From: Actinomycetota bacterium
GTDB lineage: Bacteria; Actinomycetota; Acidimicrobiia; Acidimicrobiales; Ilumatobacteraceae
Length of the DNA stretch: 7,475 bases
Direction of reading: 5' to 3'
Assembly: GCA_009703975.1 (NCBI GenBank)
Contig: WLFB01000053.1
Location: 1 to 7,475 of the forward strand
Below are positions 6,626 through 7,475 of the stretch, one piece after another (the stretch's first letter is position 1; every line of letters starts with the position of its first letter). A program made the translations under genes and the position numbers. Under the pieces are notes generated by a model. The model was not told the origin of the DNA. It did no database searches and saw only the letters and a list, made by a program, of their open reading frames with translations.

Positions 6626-6636
6626 TTTTTACGTTC

Positions 6637-6963
6637 ATGCGAGCATACGAATTAATGGTTATTGTCAGCGGCAAACTCGAAGAGTCCGCAGCTCACAACT
6701 GGATCAGTGTTGTTACTAAATCAGTAACTACTGCCGGTGGCAAAGTTCATGGCACACCTGATTGGTGGGGTAAGCGCCGTTTGGCTTATCCAATCAAGAA
6801 ACAAGAAGATGGTTACTACGCAATTTTTAATATCTCAGCGCCAGGTGGTGCACTCGACGAAGCCGAGCGTGCCATGCGAATCGCAGATGATGTTCTCAGA
6901 CACAAACTCCTCCGCCTTCCTGATGACGAAGCCGCACGTCGTGGCATGACCGTCTCGGCATAA
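6637..6963 (+). CDS. rpsF: 30S ribosomal protein S6
   Basis: The 108-aa product starts MRAYELMVIV, the standard S6 opening, at the ATG behind the Shine-Dalgarno. A longer frame beginning with TTG at 6610 would add nine unconserved residues. Motifs: DWWGKRRLAYPIKKQEDGYY (42-61), which forms the central strands, and ERAMRIADDVLRHKLLRL (77-94), the family's second helix and last strand. S6 binds 16S rRNA in the platform of the 30S subunit as a dimer with S18. It is followed 30 bp later by ssb, in the widespread order rpsF-ssb-rpsR. The structured leader upstream suggests feedback control. The length is typical, with no long acidic C-terminal tail. Confidence 0.97.
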   Translation: MRAYELMVIVSGKLEESAAHNWISVVTKSVTTAGGKVHGTPDWWGKRRLAYPIKKQEDGYYAIFNISAPGGALDEAERAMRIADDVLRHKLLRLPDDEAARRGMTVSA

Positions 6964-6982
6964 GAATTTTTACACAAGAAAT

Positions 6983-6989
6983 AAAGGGA
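6983..6989 (+). promoter_or_regulatory. ssb ribosome binding site
   Basis: AAAGGGA lies 4 nt before the ssb ATG, so close spacing but a good match to the 16S tail. The 30-bp rpsF-ssb gap shows no terminator, so the two genes are probably co-transcribed. Confidence 0.6.
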
Positions 6990-6993
6990 TCAA

Positions 6994-7449
6994 ATGGCTG
7001 ACAACAGCATCACACTCGTCGGAAACTTACCTCGCGACCCAGAAATCCGATTTACTGCCACTGGCCGAGCAGTCGCGTCTTTCAGTATGGGTGTCGGTCG
7101 TCGATACCAGGTCAACGGTGAATGGCAAGAACAAACTTCTTGGTTCAATGTCACTGCTTGGGGTCAACTCGGTGAGAACGCAGCGGCAACTTTGGTCAAA
7201 GGGTCGCGAGTTGTTGTGACCGGTCGACTTGAGCAGCGCGAATACACATCCCGCGAGGGTGAGAAGCGCACAGCGATCGATGTCGTCGCAGATGACATCG
7301 GGCCAAGTTTGCGTTGGGCAACTGCAACGGTTGTACGTACACCTAAGCAAGAAGGCCAAGGTGGCGGAGCAGCAACCAACCGACCAGCAAACTCAGGTTC
7401 AAATCCAGGCAACGAAGCAACGCCATTTGATGGCGAAGAACCTTTCTAG
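6994..7449 (+). CDS. ssb: Single-stranded DNA-binding protein
   Basis: The 151-aa protein has an N-terminal OB fold (about 1-111): ITLVGNLPRDPEIRFTATG (6-24), GEWQEQTSWFNVTAWGQL (42-59), KGSRVVVTGRLEQREYTSREG (69-89), and a conserved AIDVVADDIGPSLRWAT segment (94-110). A short Gly/Asn/Ala/Gln-rich flexible linker (about 117-143) leads to the acidic tip DGEEPF (146-151), the site where SSB binds partner proteins in replication and repair. It acts in the nucleoid as a tetramer coating single-stranded DNA. It lies between rpsF and, presumably, rpsR just beyond the right edge. The linker is at the short end for actinobacterial SSB proteins. Intact, with its own Shine-Dalgarno. Confidence 0.97.
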   Translation: MADNSITLVGNLPRDPEIRFTATGRAVASFSMGVGRRYQVNGEWQEQTSWFNVTAWGQLGENAAATLVKGSRVVVTGRLEQREYTSREGEKRTAIDVVADDIGPSLRWATATVVRTPKQEGQGGGAATNRPANSGSNPGNEATPFDGEEPF

Positions 7450-7475
7450 AAAATAATTAGTTCATTTAAGCAATA
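7450..7475. other. Right edge, AT-rich spacer after ssb
   Basis: These 26 bp hold no start codon with a ribosome binding site and no terminator hairpin. By conserved gene order rpsR would be expected next, but none of it is visible. Confidence 0.5.

Noticed and set aside
6610..6636. TTG start that would extend rpsF by nine codons
   Set aside because: The extension lies over the Shine-Dalgarno and leader stem, and S6 proteins begin at MRAYEL; ATG 6637 is better supported.
6444..6719. Plus-strand frame bridging the DUF5318 and rpsF genes
   Set aside because: It overlaps both real genes in another frame and runs through the structured leader; no ribosome binding site or homology is recognisable.
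7027..7359. Minus-strand open frame of 110 codons opposite ssb
   Set aside because: Shadow of the strongly conserved ssb gene.
1..7475. Mobile elements, CRISPR arrays, tRNA/rRNA genes, phage defence genes
   Set aside because: I saw no terminal inverted repeats, spaced direct repeats, cloverleaf-like sequences or transposase/nuclease motifs; coding regions look uniform in composition and fill nearly the whole window.

Overview
The window looks like a piece of an actinobacterial (Actinomycetota) chromosome, with G+C somewhat below 50% by eye, so probably a compact or streamlined lineage rather than a high-GC soil actinomycete. The taxonomic signal comes from the genes. A DUF6049 envelope protein lies divergent to a CCA tRNA nucleotidyltransferase. 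A DUF5318 zinc-ribbon protein sits upstream of rpsF-ssb. The membrane Ser/Thr kinase has an actinobacterial-type ectodomain. I cannot settle the class: Acidimicrobiia and low-GC freshwater Actinomycetes are both possible.

Left half, minus strand (4564 down to 1): three genes run leftwards and look like one transcription unit. The first encodes a DUF6049-type secreted, membrane-anchored protein of 687 aa. It is coupled by an ATGA overlap to a DegV-family lipid-binding protein (277 aa). After 47 bp comes a transmembrane Ser/Thr kinase that runs off the left edge (541 aa visible). The kinase is intact in all catalytic motifs and carries a discoidin-like (galactose-binding-fold) ectodomain instead of PASTA repeats. 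In many actinobacteria the gene after DUF6049 encodes the lipid II flippase MurJ/MviN, which in mycobacteria carries a pseudokinase plus a similar ectodomain. Here no MurJ is visible.

Centre: an 81-85 bp divergent intergenic region (4565-4648) separates the DUF6049 gene from the tRNA nucleotidyltransferase gene. It must hold both promoters and shows no Shine-Dalgarno on either side, which suggests leaderless transcripts.

Right half, plus strand (4649-7475): CCA tRNA nucleotidyltransferase (poly(A) polymerase/CCA family plus HD domain), a DUF5318 zinc-ribbon protein, ribosomal protein S6 (rpsF) and single-stranded DNA-binding protein (ssb). The last 26 bp lead towards what is normally rpsR. 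The rpsF start has its own promoter-like sequence and a 5' leader that can fold in two mutually exclusive ways. One fold pairs the rpsF Shine-Dalgarno and is followed by a T-run. It is a candidate autoregulatory S6:S18-type leader and is the most interesting non-coding signal here.

Functionally the right half serves tRNA maturation, ribosome assembly and replication, and the left half cell-envelope growth and signalling. I see no mobile elements, CRISPR arrays, tRNA or rRNA genes, or signs of recent horizontal transfer. It reads as a conserved core, oriC-proximal type of neighbourhood with a lineage-specific arrangement.
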